A stretch of 64,000 nt of DNA, taken from assembly GCA_021904315.1 (NCBI GenBank), contig CM038924.1, forward strand, positions 930,001 through 994,000, given 5' to 3'. Shown in pieces: positions 25,302-35,639 of this stretch (positions within the stretch are counted from its first letter, which is position 1; every line of letters begins with the position of its first letter). Origin of the DNA: Sphagnum magellanicum. Its lineage: Eukaryota > Streptophyta > Sphagnopsida > Sphagnales > Sphagnaceae. The position numbers and the translations under genes were made by a program. Below the pieces are notes generated by a model that saw only the letters and a list, made by a program, of their open reading frames with translations, was not told the DNA's origin and did not search any database.

Positions 25302-27520
25302 TATGGATTTTGTTAACAACATTTTCACCTGGGTGAACTTGGAATTCTTATGAGATATTGGGGTCCTATGTGGGCTAGCAATCTTGTTGCCACTATTGGA
25401 AAAAGTGAACAACTTGATGAAATCAGCCCAAGCTCAAGATGTCTTTGTTGTTGACTATGTGTTAGCAATTTGAAAATTTATCAAATAAATCTATTTTCAT
25501 ATTTTGTGGATCTTAACATTATTTTCAAGTTCAATTTTTTTGTTCTTTCAAATCTTTAGTGGATTCTTCCCATGACCTCCTCATCATGTGATGGATATTG
25601 GACCTAAATACAAGTATTAAACACTTAACCTTTGATTGCAATGGACAACACAGTTGGGCACTACATCTTAACTAGTTAATAGGGGTTGTGAGTTTTGTGA
25701 CCAAAGAGGTGCACACCTAAGTTGTGCAAAATTAGGTGAAGAAGTTGTTAAATTATTGATTTCAAAGTTCAAGTTTTGTTTTCTTTCACTTGGTGTTATG
25801 GAAGTTTTGGGGGTGGTTTTCCTTCAACACTAGATGACGATAGACTATGAAGAGTCCTTCAAGAAATACATTACAATGATCAAATGCCCAATATTACTGC
25901 ACCAAGAGGATTGGGCATAATCAAACCTTGGCACCATAAGTCCTTTTTCTATGTCTTTGGATTTGTAGATGTCATTTTTCAAGTTAACAATGGAAAAAAA
26001 TGTTGCATTAGTCATGGGTCCTCTTTGCATTGTGAATCCTATGACCTGGCTTTGGAAATCTTTAGTTTTTACAAGTAATTACACACAAGCTTCAAGAATA
26101 TATGAAGTTGGCAAAAATTGCTTTGGTCCAAAGTTATTAGTTTTGTTGAAGGTGAAAAGTTTGCTTTTAGCCTATAGTTTCCATGATCTCAACAAGGTTG
26201 ATGCTTCTATCAAAATTTTGTTTCTTTGTTGGTGGTAGTAAGTTATAAGTACCAAGTTTTAACAAGTTTTGTTATTGTGTATAATATGTATGTATATTGT
26301 GTGTTGTTTTGTAGGTGACTTGTGTTATAATGGATAGTTTAAAGGTTTATTTCCCCCACAAGTTAATTTTCAGCAAGTAAGTACAAGGCATAATTTTTCT
26401 GTTTTGTTTTGTTTGTTGTTTTGTGCACTATGTATGTGTGACATGTGTGCACTATGCAAAAGAAGCCTTGTGTTGTAATGGGCAATTTAGGGACTTAATT
26501 TCTCCTTAAGTCATATTGCCTAAATTCCTCCTTAAGGAACTTGTTCATCATTAGTAGAATCTTTAGAACATTTAAGAATTGCTTAATTTGTTTAGGTGGG
26601 CCAAACACACATAACCAACTTAAACTTCATTGCACATTTTGAGGTAGCCAAACATTTCGTAAACAGAAAAATAAAATAAAAATCACCATATGTCTTGAAA
26701 GTGATTTATCCCTCCTACAAACATTTCACTAAATCAGCCATTTAAGGCATGATGAATGTTTTCTCCAAACCATTATAACTATTCCTCAAAGTTGAAAATA
26801 AAAACCTTGCTTGCAACCCAAACCTACCAAGAACTAGAACCCACCAAGAACACAACAAGTGGATGAGTTCACCCCAAAATTACACATGGGTGTTCTTAAG
26901 TTGGGGCAATTAAAACTCAAGCACCCAAATCCACAAATAAGTTCATCTAAAAACTAAATCGCCTATATCCCATTTTCTTATAAATTGTTCTTCATTTAAA
27001 ATTCAATATTGCAATAAGAATGTACAAAACCCTAAATATTGAATGTCTATCAAATCCACACTAAAAGAAAAGAAGAGAAAAACGATGTGATCAATAGAGC
27101 TTCTAATTCCACCCTGCACCCTTACTTTGAATCAAGTTGCATGGTGGCATAATTGCAAAAATTGCTAGTAGGTAGCCAAAAGGAAAGATTTTGAGGGTTT
27201 CTACAAAACCATAGTTTAAGATGAAATGGCCTTTTTTTGGGCGGGAGAGAAGAGGTGGGGAAGGGATTGGAGGGGGAGAGGAGGCGGGGAGTATCATGCA
27301 TTATCACTTGTTTGAAGTTGTGACTTCATGCAGGCCAAGCTCTTCTCCATCCTCAAAAAAAGCTGCACAAATGGCAGATTAATTTTGGGTCAAAATCAAT
27401 CCTAAATAATAAATGCAACCACAACTGTAAGAGGCAACCTGGAAGCACAACCCCAGGGCCCCCCAAACACAAGAGTACATATATAACAAAAATACAATAC
27501 ACTATACCCATAAAACATAC
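25302..27520. other. AT-rich spacer without recognisable genes
   Basis: Only short frames occur, with no identifiable product. A purine-rich stretch (27240-27295, GGGAGAGG-type) stands out by composition only. Confidence 0.5.
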
Positions 27521-27529
27521 ACTACAATA

Positions 27530-27655
27530 CCTAGACATCTTCAGACCTAAATGTCATATAGTGTATTAGGAACCCACAAAAACATGCCATAAAATTTAGT
27601 TACATCTTCACACCCGAATGTCTTATAGTGTATTAGGTACCCAAATAGGTACCAC
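27530..27655. repeat. Tandem copies of an ACATCTTCA...TATAGTGTATTAGG unit
   Basis: ACATCTTCAGACCTAAATGT followed by CATATAGTGTATTAGGAACCCA recurs 70 bp downstream as ACATCTTCACACCCGAATGT followed by CTTATAGTGTATTAGGTACCCA. Related shorter versions occur near 28150 and 28560, ending at the 25-bp array. Confidence 0.7.
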
Positions 27656-28582
27656 ACTCTTAGGAAGGAGTATTAGCCCAGGCTGAAAATGGTGACGAAT
27701 AGTTTTAGGAATATAATTTTCATGTGGCCCGGCCAATGAGACGACTCTACATGCACACACCCATGAGGGCCCATTGTTTTTCCTTTGGGGGATGTTTTTT
27801 TGGGAGGTGGGAAGGTTCCATTTTTCTATATTTGGGTGTTTCCACCATGTTCCCAATGGGTGCTAATGATGTTCCCAACATGTTCCCCAAAACGTTTCCA
27901 AAAGCACAATGCTTTCTCCCATATCCATAACTGAACTTGGATAACATAACTATAAAGGTGGGCCAAAGGAAAGCACCTCTATACTTCTATTTTGGGAGTA
28001 CCTAATGTTTATTATTATTTTGTGATGTGCCAATCAAAGCAGCTCATTGCAAAAGAAAAGAAAACTTTGGGTGCAACAACCACCCCCAAACTAATTAATA
28101 CCATTGACAAAAAAAAAAGTAACCATTTGAACACATACAACAAAGATACTTACATCTTCATTGCCAAATGTTTTGTAGCATTCAGATACTCATCAAAATA
28201 CATACAATATAATTACTTACATGAAGATACACAAGTGTCTTATAGGTAACAAAGTTTTTCTATTTGCATTTGAACACCACCTCCAGAGTCCAAGGACACA
28301 AGATGCATCCATGGATGGAAGAGGAGCCCTCCTACTAGTCACATGCAGACGGTAAAAGGAAAAAAAAAACATTGCAATACTTTTTTATGCTGGGGAAGGC
28401 TTGATCCCACACACACATTCCCTAATTTTTGGGCCTACAACCCTCGAAGTAGGTTAGGTCCATGGGATCAGACCTTTCCCTATAAGATCATAAAACATCT
28501 TCATTCTGCACAATAAAATTATAGCATATTAAATACCATAATATGATACAACCAAAAAATACTTACATCTTTTTTATACCCT

Positions 28583-28805
28583 AAATATTGTATAGAAAAA
28601 TGAACAAAAATGTTGTATAGAAAAAGGAATAAAAATGTTGTATAGAAAAATGAATACAAATGTTGTATAGCAAAATGAATACAAATGCTGTATAGCAAAA
28701 TGAATACAAATGTCGTATAGAAAAATGAGTACAAATGCATAGCAATATGAACCCATATTGTTGTATGGCATTTGTATGAGTACAAATGTTGTATAGCATA
28801 AGGAG
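28583..28805. repeat. 25-bp minisatellite
   Basis: The TATAG step recurs at 28591, 28616, 28641, 28666, 28691 and 28716, exactly every 25 bp, with consensus GTTGTATAGAAAAATGAATACAAAT. Less regular copies continue to about 28805. Because 25 is not a multiple of three and the unit has no stop on the minus strand, all three minus frames stay open. Those frames are artefacts. Confidence 0.92.
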
Positions 28806-29139
28806 TACCTAACTGTATGATGGGATTTGGAGAGTTAAATTTTAGTCATTGTTGTGCCAGCAAAGGTCTGACACAAATTGACCGCCCAAATAACATGTTG
28901 TAATTTTTATAATTGCCTTCTCTAGCTACCTACACAATAATAATACACAATAATAACACAGCCAAGCCCAAACCCAAACTCAAACCAAAGCACAAAAGCA
29001 AAAAGCCAAAGCCAATCCAAATTCCAAATCCCTCCCCCTCCCCCCAACCCCCTCTCCCAAAGAGCGCTCATTTTTCAAATTTCAAAATCCAAAACCCTAA
29101 AACCTCTCCCCACACACTAACCCCACGTTCCCTTTCTCC

Positions 29140-29591
29140 CTCCCTCGCTCGCTCGCTCGCTCCCTCGCGCGCGCCTCTCCCGAGACTCCCGCCTCATCTG
29201 TCCCACGCGACAGCACCCGCCAGACTCGAGCCTCTTCGCCTTCAAATTCGCGGTCCACCCATCTCATTTCTCCTATCCATTCATTCCTGCGAGCTCCAGC
29301 AGCCGCTTCAGCTCTCATACCCAATTCCTTTGTGAACTTCAAATGCTATAAGTCTCAATTTGCACTCTCGCTCTCCTTGCATTTGTGAGCTTCTTCTTCT
29401 GTTAGTGTTGTGAGCTTTTGACACATCTCTTACTACTGTCGAGTTTTATGTCTTTTTGTGGTTTCTGTTGTGATAAGTAGCACTTGTTGTGTTAGTATTT
29501 ATATGTGGAAAACCTGAGACCGGATCTGAGTCGTATTTGACTCCCGATTTCAAGTAGAGGAGTGGGTGGTGGTTGTTCTTGCTTTCTGGCG
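29140..29591 (+). promoter_or_regulatory. Promoter/5' leader of the KEN-box gene
   Basis: Immediately upstream of the start codon at 29592, composition switches from AT-rich to C-rich. There is a (GCTC)n run near 29146-29162 followed by CGCGCGCGCC. A similar (GCTC)n run lies upstream of the DUF688 gene near 47430-47447. No TATA box is obvious. The transcription start cannot be read from sequence alone. Confidence 0.4.
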
Positions 29592-30539
29592 ATGGGTGTA
29601 GATCGAGAGGAGGAGTTACAGCGTAGTGAAGGTGGTATTGATGTCTTGATGCGGAGAGATGTAGATTTAAGCGATTTTAATGGAGAAGATAAGGAGAATT
29701 TGTGTGTTTTTGTGGACTATGCGGCGGAGTCCTTGCAGCAGCGGAGTCCATTGCCTGTGGGGTACCCGCGGTCGCCTCTGCAAGACATTACAGAGATTCT
29801 CAGCTCTTTGAACGTATGTTCCATTTCTGCTCATGTTCTATATTTTTAGCTCTCGGAAGAATGATCTCTAGCGATGAGGGAAGGATGTGAAGAGCTGTTT
29901 GTTTTCACTGAAGTGTTGCACTCTGGCTGGCGATTGAGAACTTGAGTTCTGACACTGTTTATTTACTGTTGTCTCTTACAGCAATCAGCGGAAGTAGATG
30001 AATGCGGTGGATACAGGAAACACAAATACCGTGGGAATCAAAAGAAGACGTCGTTGCAGCAGCAGCTATGCTGCTTGCCAATTGGGGATTCACAGGGGGC
30101 GAGCTCACAAATGCGGCATTCAGAGCAATCCACGGTGATGGAATCTTTCGAAGCAGCAGGTCCGAGTGGATGGATCGATGCACCTCAGCTCCCACGATTA
30201 TTATGCAGCAGGGTTCCCGAAAAGGGCAAAGAAACCAGTCTCTGCAAGCTTGTCACCAAACAAAAGGCGCCTGAAAAAGAGTTGGACACAGGCCTCATAG
30301 CTGCAACGTTACATCAGACGAGAAGAATTGTGGCGAGGAGGCCTTCTTCGACTGTCGATAGCTCTTGTGCAGAACCCAGCTCGCCAAGTTCTCAAAGATC
30401 AAAGAGGAGAAAAGCTCTTGCAAAATTGATTCCAGGCCAAAAGGTGCCAAGGTTTCAATCCACAGCATCTTCAGGTCTCCTCAACCATCTCTCTAAAGCC
30501 CCGGTAGTATGGATTATGAAGCAAAATGTATGTGCTTGA
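29592..30539 (+). CDS. Unrecognised 259-aa protein with KEN box and D-box-like motif (two exons)
   Basis: Exon 1 is 29592-29813 (ATG GGT GTA...). The donor is AAC|GTATGT and the acceptor is CTCTTACAG|CAA, giving exon 2 at 29982-30539, both in phase 0 and ending in TGA. The protein has no membrane segment or enzyme motif. Its first 74 residues hold a KEN tripeptide (34-36), two RSPL motifs (51-54 and 60-63) and RSPLQDIT (60-67). The last matches the R-x-x-L-x-D-I-T form of cyclin-type destruction boxes, although the final Asn is replaced by Glu. The C-terminal half is basic and Ser-rich, with a bipartite-like cluster RSKRRKALAK that could be a nuclear signal. KEN and D boxes are recognition signals for the APC/C ubiquitin ligase, and S-P pairs are minimal CDK sites. 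A cell-cycle regulated nuclear protein or APC/C modulator is therefore my inference, not a family assignment. The gene is isolated, with repeats on both sides. Confidence 0.65.
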
Positions 30540-31937
30540 TGCCCATTCCAGAAGCATTCATTTCCACACTATTCAACCACCATAGATTCTGTAGTTTCTC
30601 AGGCAATTTTAGATCTCCCTCAACTCAGGGGTGATCTTCTAGTGATGAGCTGCTGTTCCAATTCCTTAGGGATTGCAGATTAACAGAACATAATTACTGC
30701 TTCTAGAGTTTTGTCAATTGACAAAATCTGGTCGTGTATGTCCCCAAAAGGGGATGAGCAAATGTTTGTGTTTCAACATTCTTTGAAACTTACCACATAG
30801 TCCATGCTCTGGGGTTCCATTTCTCTTGCTGTTGTATCAATTTCCAGACCCAGAAATTCAGTGGGTTAGAGCAAGAACTAGATTCTGGAAAAAGACCTCC
30901 ACCCATCCTTCTTCATTCATATACCTTGCCCTGCAATCGATAGGAAAAAGCATAGAAGCAAATGAGGGAGGCGACATTGCAAAAGCAAAATTGTAAATCA
31001 CCTGCTTGTAAAACCCTAAAACGACATTTAAAATTCTTCAATTTAGTATCCTAAACCCATTTCTGGTTTAGGTTTTCAAAACAACTTGTGCTTCAAAACT
31101 CTAGCTTCTTGCTTAAGGTTTAAATGCAAGGAACCATAGGTTGAAAATTCTTCATTTTGATATACAAAACAACTTTGGTTTTAAATGCACCATCCATATC
31201 CCAAAACCCATATCTTGTTTAGGGTTGAAAAACAATTGGGGTCTTAAATTCTTGCTGTTAATACGCTGAACCCATTTCATATTTATGGTTAGAGAACAGT
31301 TGGGGTTTAGGGGCACCTAATAATACATTAAAACCTAGCTTAAAAAACAAGTACGGTTTTGAATTCTCCAATTTAATGTGCACATGGGAAAAACATTCAA
31401 TTTTATTATCCAGAGTGACATACTGAACACTTGACACTTGAACCTTTTTTTTGGGTTTCTGGTTTCTTCTTGCTTATTTTATTGTTTCTGATTAGTTTTT
31501 GCTGTTTTTAGGGTTTTTTTTTGTTTCTTCTTGCTTGTTTTAGATTTTTTAATTGGTTTTTGTTGTTTTTAGGGTTTTTTTATTTCTTTTTGCTATTTTT
31601 AAGGGTTTTAGTTTTTCCTTGCTTTCTTTCCAAGTGGATTTTTCATTTTCATTTTTATTTTTTAATACTAGGGTTCTTCATTTTGTTCTTGCGTTTTTTT
31701 TCTCTTAATTTCATTTAGAGCTATTTTACTAGGGCTTATTATAGGGCTTGGTTTAGGAATTTTTCAAAAGTAGTATTTTGGAGGTTAATTTTTAGAGTCC
31801 TTTTAGGGTTTGTACGTCTTGTTTTAAGGTTTTGAAAATGATTTTTTTGGGCTTTTTGTTAAGGTCTTTTGGGGGTTTCTTTTAGGGTTGCTTGTTGCGT
31901 TCCATAGGTCTTTCTAGTAGTTGATGTTTTTTTTAAC
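30540..31937. other. 3' flank of the KEN-box gene, then degenerate repeats and T-rich DNA
   Basis: About 450 bp of balanced composition follow the stop and probably contain the 3' UTR. From 31005 to about 31345 a degenerate unit of roughly 80 bp recurs three to four times (AAACCC-type openings, CAAAACAACT/CAATTGGGGT cores). After 31440 there are T-rich runs with TAGGGTTTTT phrases. Confidence 0.5.
31395..31430. mobile_element. Fragment related to the MITE at 35013-35384
   Basis: ATTCAATTTTATTATCCAGAG followed by TGACATACTGAACACTT matches 35335-35370 at nearly every base, then both sides diverge. It is a remnant of the same MITE family without its terminal repeats. Confidence 0.7.
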
Positions 31938-32379
31938 ATGGATGATTTCAATAGATCCTTGTCAAATAGTGATGATGAAATGTTTTAAAAGACACATAGG
32001 TAGCATCAAATTCTTGCTTGTAGTTGCATGTGTTAATACATTGGAACTATTCAATGCAAATGTTAAAGTCAAACTTTAAACATTTGATTGATTGAGATCT
32101 ATGTGTCCAAGTTTATTCAAATTTGAAACAAACTTTAGTTTGTCAAAGTTTGATAAATTACTAGCATTAATGGTTTTCACCATCTAGGCCCATGCAAGAG
32201 CCACTAATAAAACTTGCATTATAACAAGGCAACCAACTAAGTTGAGCCCATAACATTGATTGTTTAAATTCACCATGTACATGAAACATGATAATGTGGT
32301 CATGTAAGATGCATTCATGTGGAACTAGAGTAAGAGTGTAATTTGTGATGATACAATTTTTATTACATCTTATATCAAT

Positions 32380-33045
32380 GAAACCATAGGCAATGAAATT
32401 CAATGGTTTAATGTTGAGGAGCAAATGACTCTTGGTATGCACATTTGCAAATTCTAAGGTTATATTGGATTGATTGATGGGATTCTCATCAAGATGCACA
32501 AAACCTTAGAAGAATGCCAAACACATGTTGTGGTTCAACATGTGGAAGGAAATGTATTGTATGAACAACATGATGGTCTTAAATAAATTGTTCATTTACT
32601 TGGATAATGGGTATCCTAACTCTTTTCCTAATGTGAACATTTTATGCAAATACAAAACCTGACTTCAATGTTTTATACATACAAACCAATAATTTGAATA
32701 CTTGTTAGTGGACCCAAGTTATATGGGTGAAGAGATGTTTGTTATGCGAAAACTTGAGAAGCATGAGCTTGCCCCTTGGGCATGACCTAAGTACATTGTA
32801 AGATACAACAAAATAGATGTAAAGTATACAATGAGGGTGGAGTGGAGAATTCAAGTTGAAACAAAAATGAAAGAAACTAATGAAAAATATAGTCATTTAT
32901 TTTGGGCTATAACTATTTTGATTAACTTCCTACATAGAGATTGCCTAAACTTCACATATATAATCATTGGCAACCAAATTGGGGATAGTCCTTCAAGGTT
33001 TGAACATAGAACCCTAGAATGGTGGCTTCAAAGATGTACATAAAA
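32380..33045 (+). pseudogene. PIF/Harbinger transposase (HARBI1-type nuclease) fossil
   Basis: Conceptual translation with stops and frame changes ignored follows the plant PIF/Harbinger nuclease: GYIGLIDGIL (first catalytic Asp at 32476-32478), a WFN-WKEMYCMNN region, then FIYLDNGYPNSF (second Asp at 32603-32605). It continues with DPSYMGEEMFVMRKLEKHELAP near 32710-32780, and finally RVEWRIQ (Glu at 32840-32842) followed by KYSHLFWA and LINFLHR. All three DDE residues persist, but at least one frameshift (about 32500-32540) and stops near 32690 and 32788 abolish the gene. Start and upstream portion are not clear; a possible beginning lies near 31938 (MDDFNRSLSNSDDEMF). No partner Myb-like gene or terminal repeats were found. 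Confidence 0.75.
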
Positions 33046-33560
33046 AACTAGCCCCTAAGATTGTTTTGGAATGATGGCCTCAAAGATGCTCATAAAAAAT
33101 CAACCCTTGAAATAGTTTAAAACATACCCAAATTGGTGAAACATAATCCTAATGATGACCTTAGAGATGCAATTTTAACACCAACCTCAAACAAACCCTT
33201 TGAGTTGATGAAATAGACCCCTAATGATGGCTTCAAAGATGATCATGAAAAATCAGCCATTGAAAACCCTTAAAACAAATCAAGATTCATGAATTAAACA
33301 CCCCATCATGGCCTTAAAGATGTAATTGAAGAACCAACCTTTGAGATTGATCAAAACATACCTAATTAGATGTGCTAAAAAATGTTCATGAAAAACCAAA
33401 ACTTTAGATTAATGAAAATAGGCCCATATTACTAAAATAGACCCCCACATGGCCTTAGAGATTCTCATGAAAAAATAGACCTTGTGTCTTTCCAAAATAA
33501 ACCCACATTGGTGAAACAAACCCCACATGATGTATTCAAATATGTTCATGAAAAACCAAA
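33018..33560. repeat. Degenerate tandem repeat, unit roughly 90 bp
   Basis: The phrases GATGGCYTCAAAGATG, CATGAAAAACCA, AAACATACCCAAATTGGTGAAA and ACCCCTAATGATGG recur in the same order five to six times with heavy divergence and variable spacing. It begins directly at the end of the Harbinger fossil. Confidence 0.65.
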
Positions 33561-34739
33561 CAAAATATAAAATATGTACATATGAATTCATGTCTTATAA
33601 CATCACAAAGGTGTCCTTCACATATCAATTTTACCTAGGGGTTTGTAGAACTAAGTTAAGGTCTTCAAATGAATCTTGTCTAATTCATAATCAAGAAAGA
33701 GGTCACTTGCTTCCAAGCACTCATTTGAATAATGTTTTTGAAATTCAAAACATGTTTGAAAATACTATCTAATAATGCCATATTTTCTAAGGGTGTAGAG
33801 CTATGGCCTATGATTATTTAATAATCTCTAATGCATTTCATGCCACACTCTTGCCCACCAAAACAAACTATGATTTTTTTTTAATGAAGACACCATAATT
33901 TGGAGGGGGTCATTGGTTAACGTGGAAGGATGTGATTTATAACTAAATCATCTAGGAGATGAAGAAACAAACAGCTATTAAACTAAATTGGGAGATTTTG
34001 GGCATGGTGCAATGCAATATGGGTACATTGGGCTACAAAGTTTAGTGTAGGGATTGAAGGAGGATGCCGGAAGGAATGGGCTAACTATGTGCCAACCATG
34101 GTTTGAACAAGTTAGGTCACCTTAACACAACAAATAACAATTGATCACATTCACAACAAATTGTTTGCCACAAGTTGAGCTCTTCACCATGACAATCAAA
34201 AAATAAATTCATCTTTTCAAGAGGTGTCTATTAACACCCTGTTCTAGTTAGAAAACGAAGATTGTAGAGCTCTAGGTTCCTAAAACCTTAATCTTCATTT
34301 GAAAATTTTCAAGAGCTTTCTCAAAAGTGGACATTGGAAAGCACTTTGATCGGTTGAAATTGGGAGGTGCTTTGATTTTGTTGTTCCACTTGCCAACTTG
34401 ATTTCAAGTGCTAGAATTTCTAGTTGCACACCCTCTTATCCGCTAGAAGCATGACTCTCCACATCAGAGTCATGGTCATTGTTGCATGCCTCTCATGGCA
34501 ATGGCAATGCAGCAACTAGGAAAAAAAGCCAAAACAATGTATAGATTTTGATGCATGTAATGCCCTTGGCCATGGACTTTATCAGAATTGGCCTGCCTTG
34601 GCTCTGCCTCATGAGCCTGCCCTTATTCCAGTAATGCCTATGACCTGAGGTGTTACCCTACGCACATAGAGACTTTTCAGAGCGAGTAGCCTGGCATGGG
34701 AACTTATGAAGTTTTTAACTCAAACCTTGGAAATCTTCC
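33561..34739. other. Spacer without recognisable genes
   Basis: Mostly AT-rich. The last few hundred bases before the MITE pair are more balanced, but hold only short frames that I do not recognise. Confidence 0.45.
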
Positions 34740-34742
34740 TAA

Positions 34743-35009
34743 GAGCATGCCCAACAGCAGCCGTCAAATGTTCCTGTACAGTATTTTTCGGATGACGGGC
34801 CCTCCTGGAGCCCTCCTGGAGCTCCATAAGCAGAAAATCACTGTTTCTCAGTGGCCAACTATAATGATTGGCCCATGTGGTGAGAGTTACATAGTCTCTC
34901 ACTTTGTACAGTCCATCTTTTCAAGCTCATGGGTGGGGATGGCAGTGAAACTAAACTGTGCATACTGGATGTGCTAAATATTGATAGAGGACTGCTGTTC
35001 AGCATGCTC
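34743..35009. mobile_element. Harbinger/Tourist-like MITE, 267 bp, TAA target duplication
   Basis: The element starts GAGCATGCCCAACAGCAG and ends CTGCTGTTCAGCATGCTC, terminal inverted repeats that match at about 16 of 18 positions. TAA flanks it on both sides (34740-34742 and 35010-35012), the 3-bp target preferred by PIF/Harbinger elements. It has no coding capacity. An autonomous relative may once have resembled the fossil transposase 2 kb to the left. Confidence 0.85.
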
Positions 35010-35012
35010 TAA

Positions 35013-35384
35013 GAGCATTTCAAACGATGCTCAGTATGTGACTCCAAACAGTAAAATTTATTGTGAAACAGTCAAAATGTGCCGGTTCAGCTCAGGAAAT
35101 TGATTTTTCTGCACCAAATTTGTGCAACTTGCCGTGGCTGGTAAAAGGTGCAATACAGTTGTACACCTCCAAAAAAAAGTGTAATAAATTGAACCTAACT
35201 GCAGCTCAGTATTTCTGATTGGTCAATCTAATGATTGGTCCAGGTGGTTTGCTATTAGTAGTCCCCACATATATGCAGTTCCGTTACAGGTTTATTGGTG
35301 GGGTTGCCAAAAAAAAAAACAGCTAAACTTAGACATTTAATTTTATTATCCAGAGTGACATACTGAGCACTGGTGGAGATGCTC
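35013..35384. mobile_element. Second Harbinger-like MITE, 372 bp, sharing one TAA with its neighbour
   Basis: The terminal repeats are GAGCATTTCAAACGATGCTC (left) and the complement of GAGCACTGGTGGAGATGCTC (right). The pairing continues through CAGTATGT for about 27 bp. TAA is present at 35010-35012 and 35385-35387. The left TAA is also the right target duplication of the MITE at 34743-35009, so the two abut with only three bases between them. The interior contains TTTTATTATCCAGAG, shared with the fragment at 31395. Another GAGCA (35388) follows the right TAA and may start a third, truncated copy. Confidence 0.85.
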
Positions 35385-35586
35385 TAAGAGCAGATCCATC
35401 CACACCCTGTATATGGGCTTCTACCTGTGTCTGCCACCGAAACAGTGTGCAAGTCGTTTTGTCATCCCCACCCATAAGCATGAAATCTTGGACGATGTGT
35501 GTGCCTTACAGGATTTGTGCAGATCACTGTTCTTTGTCTTGTTTCCCTGTGCCCTCACAAACACCCAGTTTGTTGGGATCCAAGAG

Positions 35587-35623
35587 TAGCCTACTGGCTA
35601 AGGATTCAATGGGTTCAAATCCC
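35587..35623 (+). ncRNA. tRNA-derived SINE-like head (A and B boxes)
   Basis: TAGCCTACTGGCTAAGG (35587-35603) resembles a Pol III A box and GGTTCAAATCCC (35612-35623) is a near-canonical B box. The spacing is much shorter than in an intact tRNA, but the wording matches plant SINE heads. No cloverleaf forms, and I could not identify the 3' tail or target duplication. Confidence 0.45.
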
Positions 35624-35639
35624 ACCAGGTGCATGACCT

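Noticed and set aside
28519-28799. Three minus-strand frames of 65-88 codons that look like a repeat protein
   Set aside because: All are translations of the 25-bp minisatellite in different registers; no start context or conserved flank. The regular spacing is also not a CRISPR, because there are no distinct spacers.
31521-31718. Phe/Leu-rich 65-codon plus-strand frame resembling a membrane protein
   Set aside because: It is produced by T-rich runs (TTTTTAGGGTTTTT phrases) and has no promoter, splice or homology support.
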